From Candidatus Sericytochromatia bacterium (GTDB taxonomy: Bacteria > Cyanobacteriota > Sericytochromatia > JACMPN01): 7,777 bases of DNA. This document shows, in pieces, positions 1 to 5,842 of the stretch. The notes under the pieces were generated by a model. That model saw only the letters and a list, made by a program, of their open reading frames with translations, did no database searches and was not told the origin of the DNA. The stretch spans positions 1 to 7,777 of the forward strand of contig JACMPN010000209.1 of NCBI GenBank assembly GCA_014377495.1, read 5' to 3'. A program made the position numbers and the translations under genes. How positions within the stretch are numbered: the first letter of the stretch is position 1; every line of letters starts with the position of its first letter.

Positions 1-1
1 A

Positions 2-427
2 CAGATCCAGGCCAAGTCCGGCCAGGCGCCCGCCGTGATGACGGCCGGCACCCAGGTCGTCGACGAGGGCCTGCGTGTGATCGATGCCGCCAGCCGGTCC
101 TTGCAGACGATCCGCCAGTCGGCCGATCAGGCGGATGAAACCCTGTCGTCGGTCGTGCGCATGGTCGGTGATCTGGAATCGGGTCATCGGCGGCTGGGGT
201 CGAACATGAGCCAGGTCGTCGCCGGCACGGAACACTCGGCGGCAGGCGCCCAGCAAGTTGCCGCCACAGCAAGCGAACAGGCGGACAGCGTCCGGGAGAT
301 CGCCAATCAGGCCCAGGCGCTTTTGGCCATGGCCCAGGCGCTGGAGGGCTTGGCCGACGGCACCATGGTGCTGGTGCAACCCGGGGCCTCGGGCCTGTTG
401 CCGCAGCGGCTGCCGGCGTTGGCCTGA
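2..427 (+). CDS. Methyl-accepting chemotaxis protein, C-terminal part (5' end outside the window)
   Basis: The frame is open from base 2 and ends at TGA 425-427, giving the last 141 residues of a longer protein. The visible part is almost entirely polar and Ala/Gln/Glu/Ser-rich helix with heptad spacing. Stretches such as GTQVVDEGL, MSQVVAGTEHSAAGAQQVAA and TASEQADSVREI are typical of the returning C-terminal helix of the cytoplasmic signalling domain and its adaptation region. Known for the family: this rod carries methylated Gln/Glu sites and controls the CheA kinase through CheW. The conserved hairpin tip, HAMP domain, membrane segments and ligand domain would lie upstream, so the stimulus is unknown. 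The last 20 or so residues (from VLVQPGASG) are hydrophobic/Pro-rich and non-helical, and show no CheR-binding pentapeptide. The cytochrome c gene begins 3 nt after the stop, suggesting co-transcription. Family assignment is confident. Confidence 0.88.
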   Translation, partial: QIQAKSGQAPAVMTAGTQVVDEGLRVIDAASRSLQTIRQSADQADETLSSVVRMVGDLESGHRRLGSNMSQVVAGTEHSAAGAQQVAATASEQADSVREIANQAQALLAMAQALEGLADGTMVLVQPGASGLLPQRLPALA

Positions 428-430
428 GTC

Positions 431-781
431 GTGGCTACCGGTCAACCACCGGTGTGGGCCTGGCTCATGCTGGTGCCGATGCTGCTGGCGCCCGGCATCG
501 TCTATGCCGTGCGGGGGCCCACAGGGACGGATGCCACCCTCGCCGCCGAGGGTGGGCGGGTCTTTCAGGCCAAAGGTTGCACGGGCTGCCATCAGATGGA
601 CGGGGTCGGCACGGCGGTGGCCTGCGATCTCGACCGGGTCGGCCGTCGGCGCAACCGCGGCTGGCTGCGTGTGTGGCTGGCGGACCCCCAGGGCGTGCGT
701 CCCGGCACATTGATGCCGGATCCCCATCTCACCCATGCGGAAACGGTCGCCTTGGCGGAGTTTCTGGCCCGGAGGATCTGA
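431..781 (+). CDS. Small single-haem c-type cytochrome, exported or membrane-anchored
   Basis: A 116-residue protein. A hydrophobic segment at about residues 9-26 (WAWLMLVPMLLAPGIVYA) acts as a signal peptide or single anchor, placing the rest in the periplasm. The haem attachment motif CTGCH is at residues 50-54 (C50, C53, H54), and M95 in PGTLMPD is the likely distal haem ligand. The spacing, with a helix ending in ALAEFLARR, is that of a class I cytochrome c domain. The segment RVGRRRNRGWLRVWLADP resembles the pre-Met region of cytochromes associated with oxidase or reductase modules. It should carry electrons, but its partner is not visible. The start is GTG 431, 3 nt after the receptor stop, with no clear Shine-Dalgarno; an in-frame ATG at 467 would shorten the leader to an uncharged segment. 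The HMA gene follows after 2 nt. Confidence 0.88.
   Translation: MATGQPPVWAWLMLVPMLLAPGIVYAVRGPTGTDATLAAEGGRVFQAKGCTGCHQMDGVGTAVACDLDRVGRRRNRGWLRVWLADPQGVRPGTLMPDPHLTHAETVALAEFLARRI
771..775 (+). promoter_or_regulatory. Ribosome binding site of the HMA gene
   Basis: GGAGG lies 8 nt before ATG 784, inside the last codons of the cytochrome c gene. It fixes the HMA start and implies translational coupling with the cytochrome gene. The frame stays open far upstream (to 454), but that part overlaps the cytochrome gene in another frame and is a shadow. Confidence 0.75.
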
Positions 782-783
782 TC

Positions 784-1248
784 ATGGCGAGTGAGTTTCC
801 GATGGCGGCCCGGTTTCGTCCGCATGGGGTGATCGGACTGGCCCTTGCGCTTGGGCTCGCCGGCCCGGCTTGGGCCAAGCCGACCGCCGTGGTCATCAAC
901 GTTCCGGGGATCGCCTGCACGTCCTGCGCCCGGGACATCACCATGCGCCTGCGGGAACTACGGGGCATCGATGCCGCCGTCGTCGACGTCGATCACCGCC
1001 TCGTGCGGGCCCGCTTCGACGATGCGGCGGTGACGGTGGCTGAGATGCTGGCCGTCATCGACGGGCTCGGCTTCACCGGCAGCATCGACCGGCCCGGCGT
1101 CACCCGCCCACCGGCCCCGATCCGCAAAAAAAAGCCGGAACGCCCCCATCCCCCGGGCGGAGGTCTCCCGCCCGGCGGGGCTGGCGCTAATGCTGGCGGC
1201 CGGGCCGCTCGTCAACACTGGCGAGGGCCAGGTTTTCCAGTTGGTTGA
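784..1248 (+). CDS. Exported heavy-metal-associated (HMA) domain protein, MerP/CopZ-like
   Basis: Starts at ATG 784 with GGAGG at 771-775, 8 nt upstream, just after the cytochrome stop. The frame gives 154 residues. Residues 1-31 form a signal peptide (twin basic patches, hydrophobic VIGLALALGLAGP, cleavage after AWA). Residues 34-103 match a single HMA ferredoxin-like domain: TAVVINVPGIACTSCARDI contains the CxxC metal site (C45, C48), followed by LRELRGIDAAVVDVD and VIDGLGFTGSI. Known for the family: such domains bind Cu(I), Hg(II) or similar soft metals and pass them to a partner; here it would act in the periplasm. The domain ends near residue 105. The remaining 50 or so residues are Pro/Gly/Arg-rich, pass through an A8 run (1126-1133) and the opposing gene's terminator, and overlap that gene by 62 bp. 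The tail may be unselected read-through of the frame, or the product of a frameshift at A8. Confidence 0.82.
   Translation: MASEFPMAARFRPHGVIGLALALGLAGPAWAKPTAVVINVPGIACTSCARDITMRLRELRGIDAAVVDVDHRLVRARFDDAAVTVAEMLAVIDGLGFTGSIDRPGVTRPPAPIRKKKPERPHPPGGGLPPGGAGANAGGRAARQHWRGPGFPVG
1126..1180 (-). terminator. Probable terminator of the lipoprotein gene, lying inside the HMA reading frame
   Basis: Read on the minus strand just after the lipoprotein stop (TAG, 1189-1187), the sequence has a perfect 8-bp GC stem (CCGGGCGG 1153-1160 with CCGCCCGG 1168-1175, 7-nt loop), a further G-rich stretch, and a run of eight T (plus-strand A8, 1126-1133). GCCGG/CCGGC (1172-1176 with 1134-1138) can form an alternative outer stem ending right at the T-run. 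The position and polarity suit termination of the minus-strand gene. It is not a textbook terminator, because the strongest stem is about 19 nt from the T-run. On the plus strand no T-run follows, so it would not stop the receptor/cytochrome/HMA transcript. Confidence 0.5.
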
Positions 1249-2455
1249 CTCCCTGCATCAGTGTCTTGACGTGGGCCTGCAGTTTCTCGATGCCGGTCAG
1301 CGGGGCAAAACCCTGGCTTTGACCGCCGGACTGGCTGGGGAAGCAGACCGCCCAGCTGGTGGCGTTGATCGAGCGTTCCTTGCCGCCCAGGCCGGCCAGG
1401 TCGATCACCTTGACGCCGATCATCCCGGTGTCCTTGCTGAGGCTGTTCTTGCCGATGGCCACGGTGAACGGCGTCAGGGTGAACGTGCGGCTATACGTGC
1501 TGCCGGCAGCGGCCACGGCGCTGTTGCCCGACTCGCTGTCCTGGGCGGTCAGGTGCATCAGCTTGCCGTTGGCGACGAGGAATGGCAGCGCCTTGCTGGT
1601 ATCGCCGCGCAGCGTCACGGTGACGGTGACACGGGTGCCGGGTTTGATGTTCGGCAGGCTGTCGAGGGTCATGATCGCCGCCGGATCGCTGATCACCCAG
1701 GGCTCCTGGCCTGCGGCGGCGATGGTCAGGGTGGTGAGCTGGAACGGCACGTCGCCCGTCGTCCTGCCCGTCAGGGCGGCCATGCCCGCCGGCTTCCAGA
1801 GCCCGTCGCCGGCCGGGGTCAGCCGCATGCGGGCCGTGGCGACTCCGGCTATGTCGAGGGTCAGCTTCTTGTCGCTGCCCTGTGCTTTCAGGGCGACGTC
1901 GCCGGTCATCGGCACGGTCATCGTGAAGTCGAGGTCCTTGTCGCCCGCCCTGCTGGCCTTGATGCGCACGGCGCCGGGGTCGGTGCGGACGTGACTGGCG
2001 ATGATGATGGCCGGATGGCCCTGGCGCTGCCCTTCTTGATGGGTGCTGATCTCTGGCCGGCTGATCGCCTGGGAGGCGGCCGGGATGGGCGGTGCAACAT
2101 CCACCGTTGGACTGGCACCCACGCCCAACGGTCCCGAGTCCGGCGGCAGGCCCATCCCGAGCGAGAGGCCGCCACCGTGGCTGGGGGCACCCTGACCGAG
2201 TAAGCCCATCGGGCTTTGCCCGAAGAGGCCGGGCTGGCCCATGCCCGCCCCGCCCTGCAGCGGCCGGTTCAGGGACTCGTCAAACATGCTGCCGTCCACG
2301 GCGTTGGGCAGGCCACCGTCCATGCCATTTGGCGTGCCGTAGCCCTGGGCACCGTAATTGCCTGGGGGCGTGGGCTGCATCCCCGTCGGGGGCATGGGGG
2401 AACCGGAACAGCTGGTCAGTAGCATGACCAGCGCCAGGGGCCAAATACGTGGCAT
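1187..2455 (-). CDS. Unrecognised lipoprotein with long Gly/Pro/Met-rich linker and beta-rich C-terminal region
   Basis: A 422-residue protein of unknown function. The start is ATG 2455-2453, preceded by AGGAGG (2468-2463) with 7 nt spacing. The frame opens 9 codons earlier, but that would place residues ahead of an ideal leader. Residues 1-15 (MPRIWPLALVMLLTS) plus C16 form a lipobox (L-T-S-C). Ser at +2 fits outer-membrane sorting where the Lol rule applies. Residues 17-130 are low-complexity, rich in Gly, Pro, Met and Gln, with no expected fold. Residues 150-370 have alternating short beta-type segments (TMTVPMTGDVALKA, RVTVTVTLRGD, TFTLTPFTVAIG), suggesting one or two beta-sandwich domains. 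Residues 385-415 form an amphipathic, probably coiled-coil helix. C371 is the only Cys besides the lipid-bearing one. It is convergent with the HMA gene and divergent from the FAH-family gene. Composition suits a surface structural or adhesion role, but that is a guess. Confidence 0.82.
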   Translation of the reverse strand: MPRIWPLALVMLLTSCSGSPMPPTGMQPTPPGNYGAQGYGTPNGMDGGLPNAVDGSMFDESLNRPLQGGAGMGQPGLFGQSPMGLLGQGAPSHGGGLSLGMGLPPDSGPLGVGASPTVDVAPPIPAASQAISRPEISTHQEGQRQGHPAIIIASHVRTDPGAVRIKASRAGDKDLDFTMTVPMTGDVALKAQGSDKKLTLDIAGVATARMRLTPAGDGLWKPAGMAALTGRTTGDVPFQLTTLTIAAAGQEPWVISDPAAIMTLDSLPNIKPGTRVTVTVTLRGDTSKALPFLVANGKLMHLTAQDSESGNSAVAAAGSTYSRTFTLTPFTVAIGKNSLSKDTGMIGVKVIDLAGLGGKERSINATSWAVCFPSQSGGQSQGFAPLTGIEKLQAHVKTLMQGVNQLENLALASVDERPGRQH

Positions 2456-2462
2456 TGCACTG

Positions 2463-2468
2463 CCTCCT
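2463..2468 (-). promoter_or_regulatory. Ribosome binding site deciding the lipoprotein start
   Basis: On the minus strand AGGAGG is followed by 7 nt and ATG at 2455. This perfect Shine-Dalgarno selects the shorter start, which begins directly with the lipoprotein leader, over the upstream in-frame ATG at 2482. The 213-bp divergent gap to the FAH gene (2456-2668) holds no other gene that I can support and no convincing promoter boxes. Confidence 0.85.
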
Positions 2469-2668
2469 AAGCAACTCCGCAAGCACCCGTCACGCCCCGG
2501 GCAGGGCGGAACGTTGTGGCGACGAGCATACGCCGATGGTCAGACGTGCGGATTGGCGTTCCTGCCTAGCTTTGGTCCCGCCGATCCCGGCGCATGGCGG
2601 GCGCTGCGGTAAACTGGGCGGACCGGATCGATCCGGCCATGGCCTTTGCCGCAGGGAGCCCAGCCCGT

Positions 2669-3646
2669 ATGTACCTCGTCACCTTCGTCGTCGCCACCCC
2701 ATTGGGGCCCTTTGAGCGGATCGGGGCCCTGCAGGCGGACCGGTTCATCGACCTGCACTCGGCGTATACCTGGTATCTGGCCGAGCAGGGGGTGGCGCAG
2801 CCGCAGCGGATGGCGGAGGCCCTGATCCCCCCGGACATGCTCGGATTCCTCGACGGCGGCCGTGGGGCCATGGAGGCTGCCCGTCAGACGCTGGCTGCCC
2901 TGGCCGGTCTGCCGGCGATCCCCGCCGGCGTGCGCGGCGAGACGCTGAGTTTCGATCCGGCCACCGTCCAACTGCTGGCGCCGGTCCCCCGGCCCCGGTC
3001 GCTGCGGGACTTCCTGGCCTTCGAGGCCCATACCCGCACGGGGTATGCCCGGCGTAACCAGCCGTTTCCGGAGGATTGGTTCAAGCTGCCTGTCTTCTAC
3101 AAGGGCAACCCCCGGACGATCGTTGCGCCGGACACCGATGTCCGCTGGCCGCGGTTTACCGAGAAGTTCGACTACGAGCTGGAGCTGGCCGCCGTCATCG
3201 GCCGGGAGGGCAAGGACATCGCCGTCGGCGATGCGGCCGACTACATCGCCGGCTACTGCATCCTCAACGACTTCAGTGCCCGGGACATCCAGATGCGCGA
3301 AATGGCCTTGCGGCTCGGTCCCTCCAAAGGCAAGGACTTCGCCACGGGCCTGGGGCCCTATCTGGTCACCCCCGACGAGCTGCCGAACGTGCGGGACCTG
3401 CGCATGGTGGCCCGGATCAATGGTGAGGTCTGGTCGGACGGCAATGCCGGGACGAGCCACTGGACGTTCGAACAGATGATCGCCCATGCGGCCGACGAGG
3501 AAACCCTCTATCCGGGCGATGTGATCGGCTCCGGCACGGTCGGCGGCGGCTGCGGCTACGAGCTCGACCGTTGGCTGCAGCCCAACGACTCGATCGAATT
3601 GGAAATCACTGGGCTGGGGACGTTGCGCCATCGGATCGTGCGCTGA
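2669..3646 (+). CDS. Fumarylacetoacetate hydrolase (FAH) family protein
   Basis: A 325-residue cytoplasmic enzyme. The start is ATG 2669 (MYLVTFVVATPLG), with AGGGAG about 10 nt upstream. The frame is open from ATG 2594, but those 25 codons lack a ribosome site and homologues of this type begin near MYLV. The C-terminal FAH fold is complete: LRDFLAFEAHTRTG gives D114 and H121, the EXE metal pair is E170/E172 in DYELELAAVIG, D201 is in LNDFSARDIQ, followed by R205/D206, K222 in PSKGKDF, and GDVIGSGTVGG near the end. Known for the family: these acids bind Mg or Ca and the enzymes cleave or isomerise C-C bonds in acylpyruvate-type substrates. Full FAH proteins are about 420 residues; this is the shorter group, which includes fumarylpyruvate and related hydrolases. 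The nearby homogentisate dioxygenase favours fumarylacetoacetate as substrate, by inference only. Another aromatic-degradation hydrolase or isomerase remains possible. Confidence 0.9.
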   Translation: MYLVTFVVATPLGPFERIGALQADRFIDLHSAYTWYLAEQGVAQPQRMAEALIPPDMLGFLDGGRGAMEAARQTLAALAGLPAIPAGVRGETLSFDPATVQLLAPVPRPRSLRDFLAFEAHTRTGYARRNQPFPEDWFKLPVFYKGNPRTIVAPDTDVRWPRFTEKFDYELELAAVIGREGKDIAVGDAADYIAGYCILNDFSARDIQMREMALRLGPSKGKDFATGLGPYLVTPDELPNVRDLRMVARINGEVWSDGNAGTSHWTFEQMIAHAADEETLYPGDVIGSGTVGGGCGYELDRWLQPNDSIELEITGLGTLRHRIVR

Positions 3647-3730
3647 GCGATAGCTGGAACCGAGCGATTCGAGGCTGGTGGCGTTCGGGCGCACGTCTCT
3701 GGCGGGTGGCGTCCTCCCCTCACCCCCCAG

Positions 3731-3755
3731 CCCCCTCTCCAAGATGGAGAGGGGG
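3731..3755. repeat. Perfect hairpin in the left repeat arm
   Basis: CCCCCTCTCCA (3731-3741), loop AGA, TGGAGAGGGGG (3745-3755): an 11-bp perfect stem. No T-run follows on either strand, so it is not a canonical intrinsic terminator, although such a stable stem between convergent genes could still slow or stop transcription. Confidence 0.85.
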
Positions 3756-4066
3756 AGCCTCAGAGCGTTTCCCCGTTCTCTGGTCGCGCCGCACGGGCCA
3801 AATGGTGGCGGGAGCCCCCTGCACCACTGGCCATGCCCCTTTGGCGATGCAGGGGATGGTGTCGCCCGGCTTGTCCGATCAGGGCGTTTTGGCGATTCAG
3901 GGGAGCGCCGCGTGCTCACACCCACTGATCGCCAGTCTGATCACGGAGTTCGGCGCAGGCTCGGCGCCACTGAACGCTCGAAGGCATTCGGACAAGCCCA
4001 CGGAACGCTCAAGCCCCTGAATCGCCCGTGCGGTGCGACCAGAGCACAGCGTGATGGGCCGACGCT

Positions 4067-4093
4067 CCCCCCTCTCCATTTTGGAGAGGGGGG
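4067..4093. repeat. Perfect hairpin in the right repeat arm
   Basis: CCCCCCTCTCCA (4067-4078), loop TTT, TGGAGAGGGGGG (4082-4093): a 12-bp perfect stem, the inverted counterpart of the one at 3731-3755. The stem is conserved between arms while the loop differs (AGA read inverted would be TCT, against TTT), which suggests selection on the stem. Confidence 0.85.
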
Positions 4094-4164
4094 CTGGGGG
4101 GGGTGAGGTGAGGACGCCACCCGCCAGAGACGTGCGCTCGAGCGCCACCAGTCAGCGGGGGGTC

Positions 4165-5289
4165 TTAGCCCCCGGTCACCAATGCGGGCAACGTCACCTC
4201 GAAGGTGGCGCCCTCACCGAGCTGGCTGGTAACGGTGACGGTGCCGCCCATCTCGGCGATCGCCTCGTGCACGATCCAGAGCCCGATGCCGAAGCCGCCG
4301 TAGTCGCTGGCCGAGATCGCCCGCTCGAAGCGGCCGAAAATGCGGGCCTGATCGTCTGACGAGATGCCGATCCCCCGGTCCTTGACCGTGACCCGGACGG
4401 TATCGCCAACCGCAGCCGCGGTGACGTCGATCGGCTGGCCATTGCCGTACTTGATGGCATTCGTCAGCAGGTTCGTGATGATCTGATCGAGGCGGAAACG
4501 GTCCCCCCGGCCGACGATGGGGCCCGGTGCCATCAGGCGGCACGTGCTGCCCGCCCGCTGCAGCTCGTCATCGAATCGGCCGACGATCTCCTGGAGCAGG
4601 GCCGTCACATCGACCGATTCGACATCCAGGATCAGCCGTCCGGAGGAGATCCGGGAGGTTTCCAGCAGCTGGTTGATCAGCGTGGTCAGCCGGTTTGCCT
4701 GCTTGTCGATCTGGCGGAGCTTGAGATCCAGCCAGTCATCGCTGCAGGGCTTGCCGGCCTGGCGGCGGCGGTTGACGGTTTCGACATGCAGCAGCAGCGA
4801 TGTCAGGGGCGTCTTCAGCTCGTGGGACGCCAGGCTGAGGAACTCGTCCCGGAGCCGCACGGCGCCTTGCAGCTTCAGGATCAGGGCGTCCCGGTCGCTT
4901 TCCGCCTTGCGGATGCGCAGGAGGGCATTGACCGTGGCGATCAGCACCTGCGGCTCGACAGGTGCCACGAGATAGGCGTCCGCCCCGCCGTCGAGGCCCT
5001 GCACCTTGTCGCTGCCGCTGGTCGCCGTCGCCGAGACGTGGACGATGGGGATCGTCGCCGTGGCCGGGTTGGTTTTGATCTGCCGGCAGACTTCGAAGCC
5101 GCTGATGTCCGGGAGCTTGACGTCGAGGACGATCAGGTCCGGCGGCGGATCGAGGCTATCGAGGGCCTGCTGGCCCGTGACCGCCTCGTCGACGCTGAAT
5201 CCCCCGTGGCGCAGAATGCGGCTGAGAATGCAACGGCTCGCCTCGGAGTCGTTGACGTTCAGGATGCGGGCGACGCTGGACTCATCCAT
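4165..5289 (-). CDS. Soluble hybrid response regulator-histidine kinase (REC-HisKA-HATPase)
   Basis: A 374-residue cytoplasmic protein with no membrane segment. Residues 7-125 are a receiver domain with phospho-acceptor D56 in LIVLDVKLPD and switch residue S86. Residues 145-212 are a HisKA dimerisation domain with H156 in FLSLASHELKTPL. Residues 260-372 are the ATPase: N-box NLLTNAIKYG (N273, N277), G1 DRGIGIS (304-310), F-box IFGRFER, G2 GGFGIGLW. All kinase motifs are intact. The receiver is unusual: the acidic pair reads N13-D14, and the conserved Lys after strand 5 is replaced (YLVAPVEP, A109). The domain order suggests that phosphorylation or partner binding at the N-terminal receiver controls the kinase. 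The ATG at 5289 has no strong ribosome site, but an in-frame TGA shortly upstream excludes a longer protein. A receiver remnant lies upstream and an intact single-domain regulator lies about 2 kb away; either family could relate to its signalling. Confidence 0.93.
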   Translation of the reverse strand: MDESSVARILNVNDSEASRCILSRILRHGGFSVDEAVTGQQALDSLDPPPDLIVLDVKLPDISGFEVCRQIKTNPATATIPIVHVSATATSGSDKVQGLDGGADAYLVAPVEPQVLIATVNALLRIRKAESDRDALILKLQGAVRLRDEFLSLASHELKTPLTSLLLHVETVNRRRQAGKPCSDDWLDLKLRQIDKQANRLTTLINQLLETSRISSGRLILDVESVDVTALLQEIVGRFDDELQRAGSTCRLMAPGPIVGRGDRFRLDQIITNLLTNAIKYGNGQPIDVTAAAVGDTVRVTVKDRGIGISSDDQARIFGRFERAISASDYGGFGIGLWIVHEAIAEMGGTVTVTSQLGEGATFEVTLPALVTGG

Positions 5290-5451
5290 GGGGGAACCGT
5301 TCCGCTGTGGTGACAGCCATCATGACGGTGCTGATTCCTGGCTGGCAGGCCAGGCTTTGCTCAGGGCCTGTCGGAGTCGGACGCTGCCGCCCTGTCCCGC
5401 AAGGCTTTCTTTCGACAGGACCGCCGTTGCCATCCGCGGCAGCCGGACAAA

Positions 5452-5661
5452 TTATTCTTCATGAAGCGCCTTGCCCACGGTCAGTATAACGGGTATGCCG
5501 GCCAGCGGCGGGTCTGCCGCCAACGGTGCCATCAGCGCCAGGCCGTCCGATCCGGGCATCTCCGAGTCCGAGATGATCATCGCGCGCCGTGCCGCCCGGA
5601 TCATGCGCAGGCCGTCCGCCCCGTCCACCGCTTCGATGATCTCGAACCGGTGACGACTGAT
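5452..5661 (-). pseudogene. Response regulator receiver-domain remnant
   Basis: On the minus strand, 5649-5452 encodes RFEIIEAVDGADGLRMIR, then MIISDSEMPGSDGLALM and ADPPLAGIPVILTVGKALHEE before a TAA. These are strands 2-4 of a receiver domain, with the phospho-acceptor Asp in IISD. The first strand with its acidic pair is missing: upstream codons give Arg/Ser/His-rich sequence (RCRHCHHSRRPISRHR) unlike a receiver. The end, with the Lys-Pro motif and last helix, is also absent. Neither other minus-strand frame restores the missing parts. No ribosome site precedes any start. I read it as a fragment cut at both ends. The rest of 5290-5842 holds no gene: 5290-5451 has only small stems (CCTGGC/GCCAGG, 5338-5355), and 5662-5842 is leader for the dioxygenase gene. 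Confidence 0.7.
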
Positions 5662-5831
5662 TGGGCGGCGGCTGTGATGGCAATGCCGGCACCTCGACGA
5701 AGCGATCGGGCTGACGTACCGTGATGAGGCGACACGGCGCATTGCCGCGTCCGTCCCCGTGTCCGTTGCCTGGTCCGTTTCCCTCACTGGGTGCCGGCCG
5801 ATCCGCACACGGTGAATGTGACCAGTCGGAA

Positions 5832-5837
5832 AAGGAG
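5832..5837 (+). promoter_or_regulatory. Ribosome binding site of the homogentisate dioxygenase gene
   Basis: AAGGAG followed by 5 nt and ATG 5843. A strong, well-spaced Shine-Dalgarno that fixes the start. No convincing promoter boxes are visible in the roughly 180 bp upstream. Confidence 0.85.
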
Positions 5838-5842
5838 ACGTC

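Larger units (their letters stand above)
3675..4151. repeat. Intergenic element with long imperfect terminal inverted repeats; no gene
   Basis: This fills the gap between two convergent genes. The left arm (3675-3755, beginning CTGGTGGCG) and the right arm (4067-4151, ending CGCCACCAG) are near-identical in opposite orientation. Both carry GCACGTCTCTGGCGGGTGG, then CTCACCCCCC, then a C/G-rich hairpin. The inverted match resumes inward: 3778-3798 with 4024-4044 (21 bp, one mismatch), 3868-3878 with 3988-3998 (11 bp, perfect) and 3891-3903 with 4014-4026 (13 bp, perfect). A 16-bp direct repeat (3840-3855 and 3888-3903, one mismatch) lies inside. Both orientations give short open frames beginning with an RTSLAGGVL-type peptide; these are repeat-derived and not genes. 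It looks like a MITE-like element, or two copies of a dispersed repeat inserted head to head. I see no clear target duplication. It begins 28 bp after the FAH stop and ends 13 bp from the kinase stop. Confidence 0.8.

Noticed and set aside
1190..2203. Long open frame (337 codons) on the plus strand opposite the lipoprotein gene
   Set aside because: The lipoprotein strand has a perfect ribosome site, lipobox and sensible protein composition. The opposite frame gives Gly/Arg/His-rich sequence with no family resemblance, as is common opposite real genes in GC-rich DNA.
2594..2668. N-terminal extension of the FAH-family protein
   Set aside because: ATG 2594 has no ribosome site and the 25 extra residues do not look like part of the fold; ATG 2669 has AGGGAG upstream and begins with the typical first strand.
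2540..3925. Long open frame (461 codons) on the minus strand opposite the FAH-family gene
   Set aside because: It lies antisense to a gene with intact catalytic motifs and runs into the repeat element; its protein is low-complexity and unrecognisable.
3678..4148. Open frames on both strands inside the repeat element, each beginning with an RTSLAGGVL-type peptide
   Set aside because: The two peptides resemble each other only because the arms are inverted copies. They encode the hairpin sequence, and neither has a ribosome site or known domain.
3675..4151. CRISPR array or integron attachment site
   Set aside because: The repeats are inverted and nested rather than regularly spaced direct repeats, and no cas or integrase gene is present.
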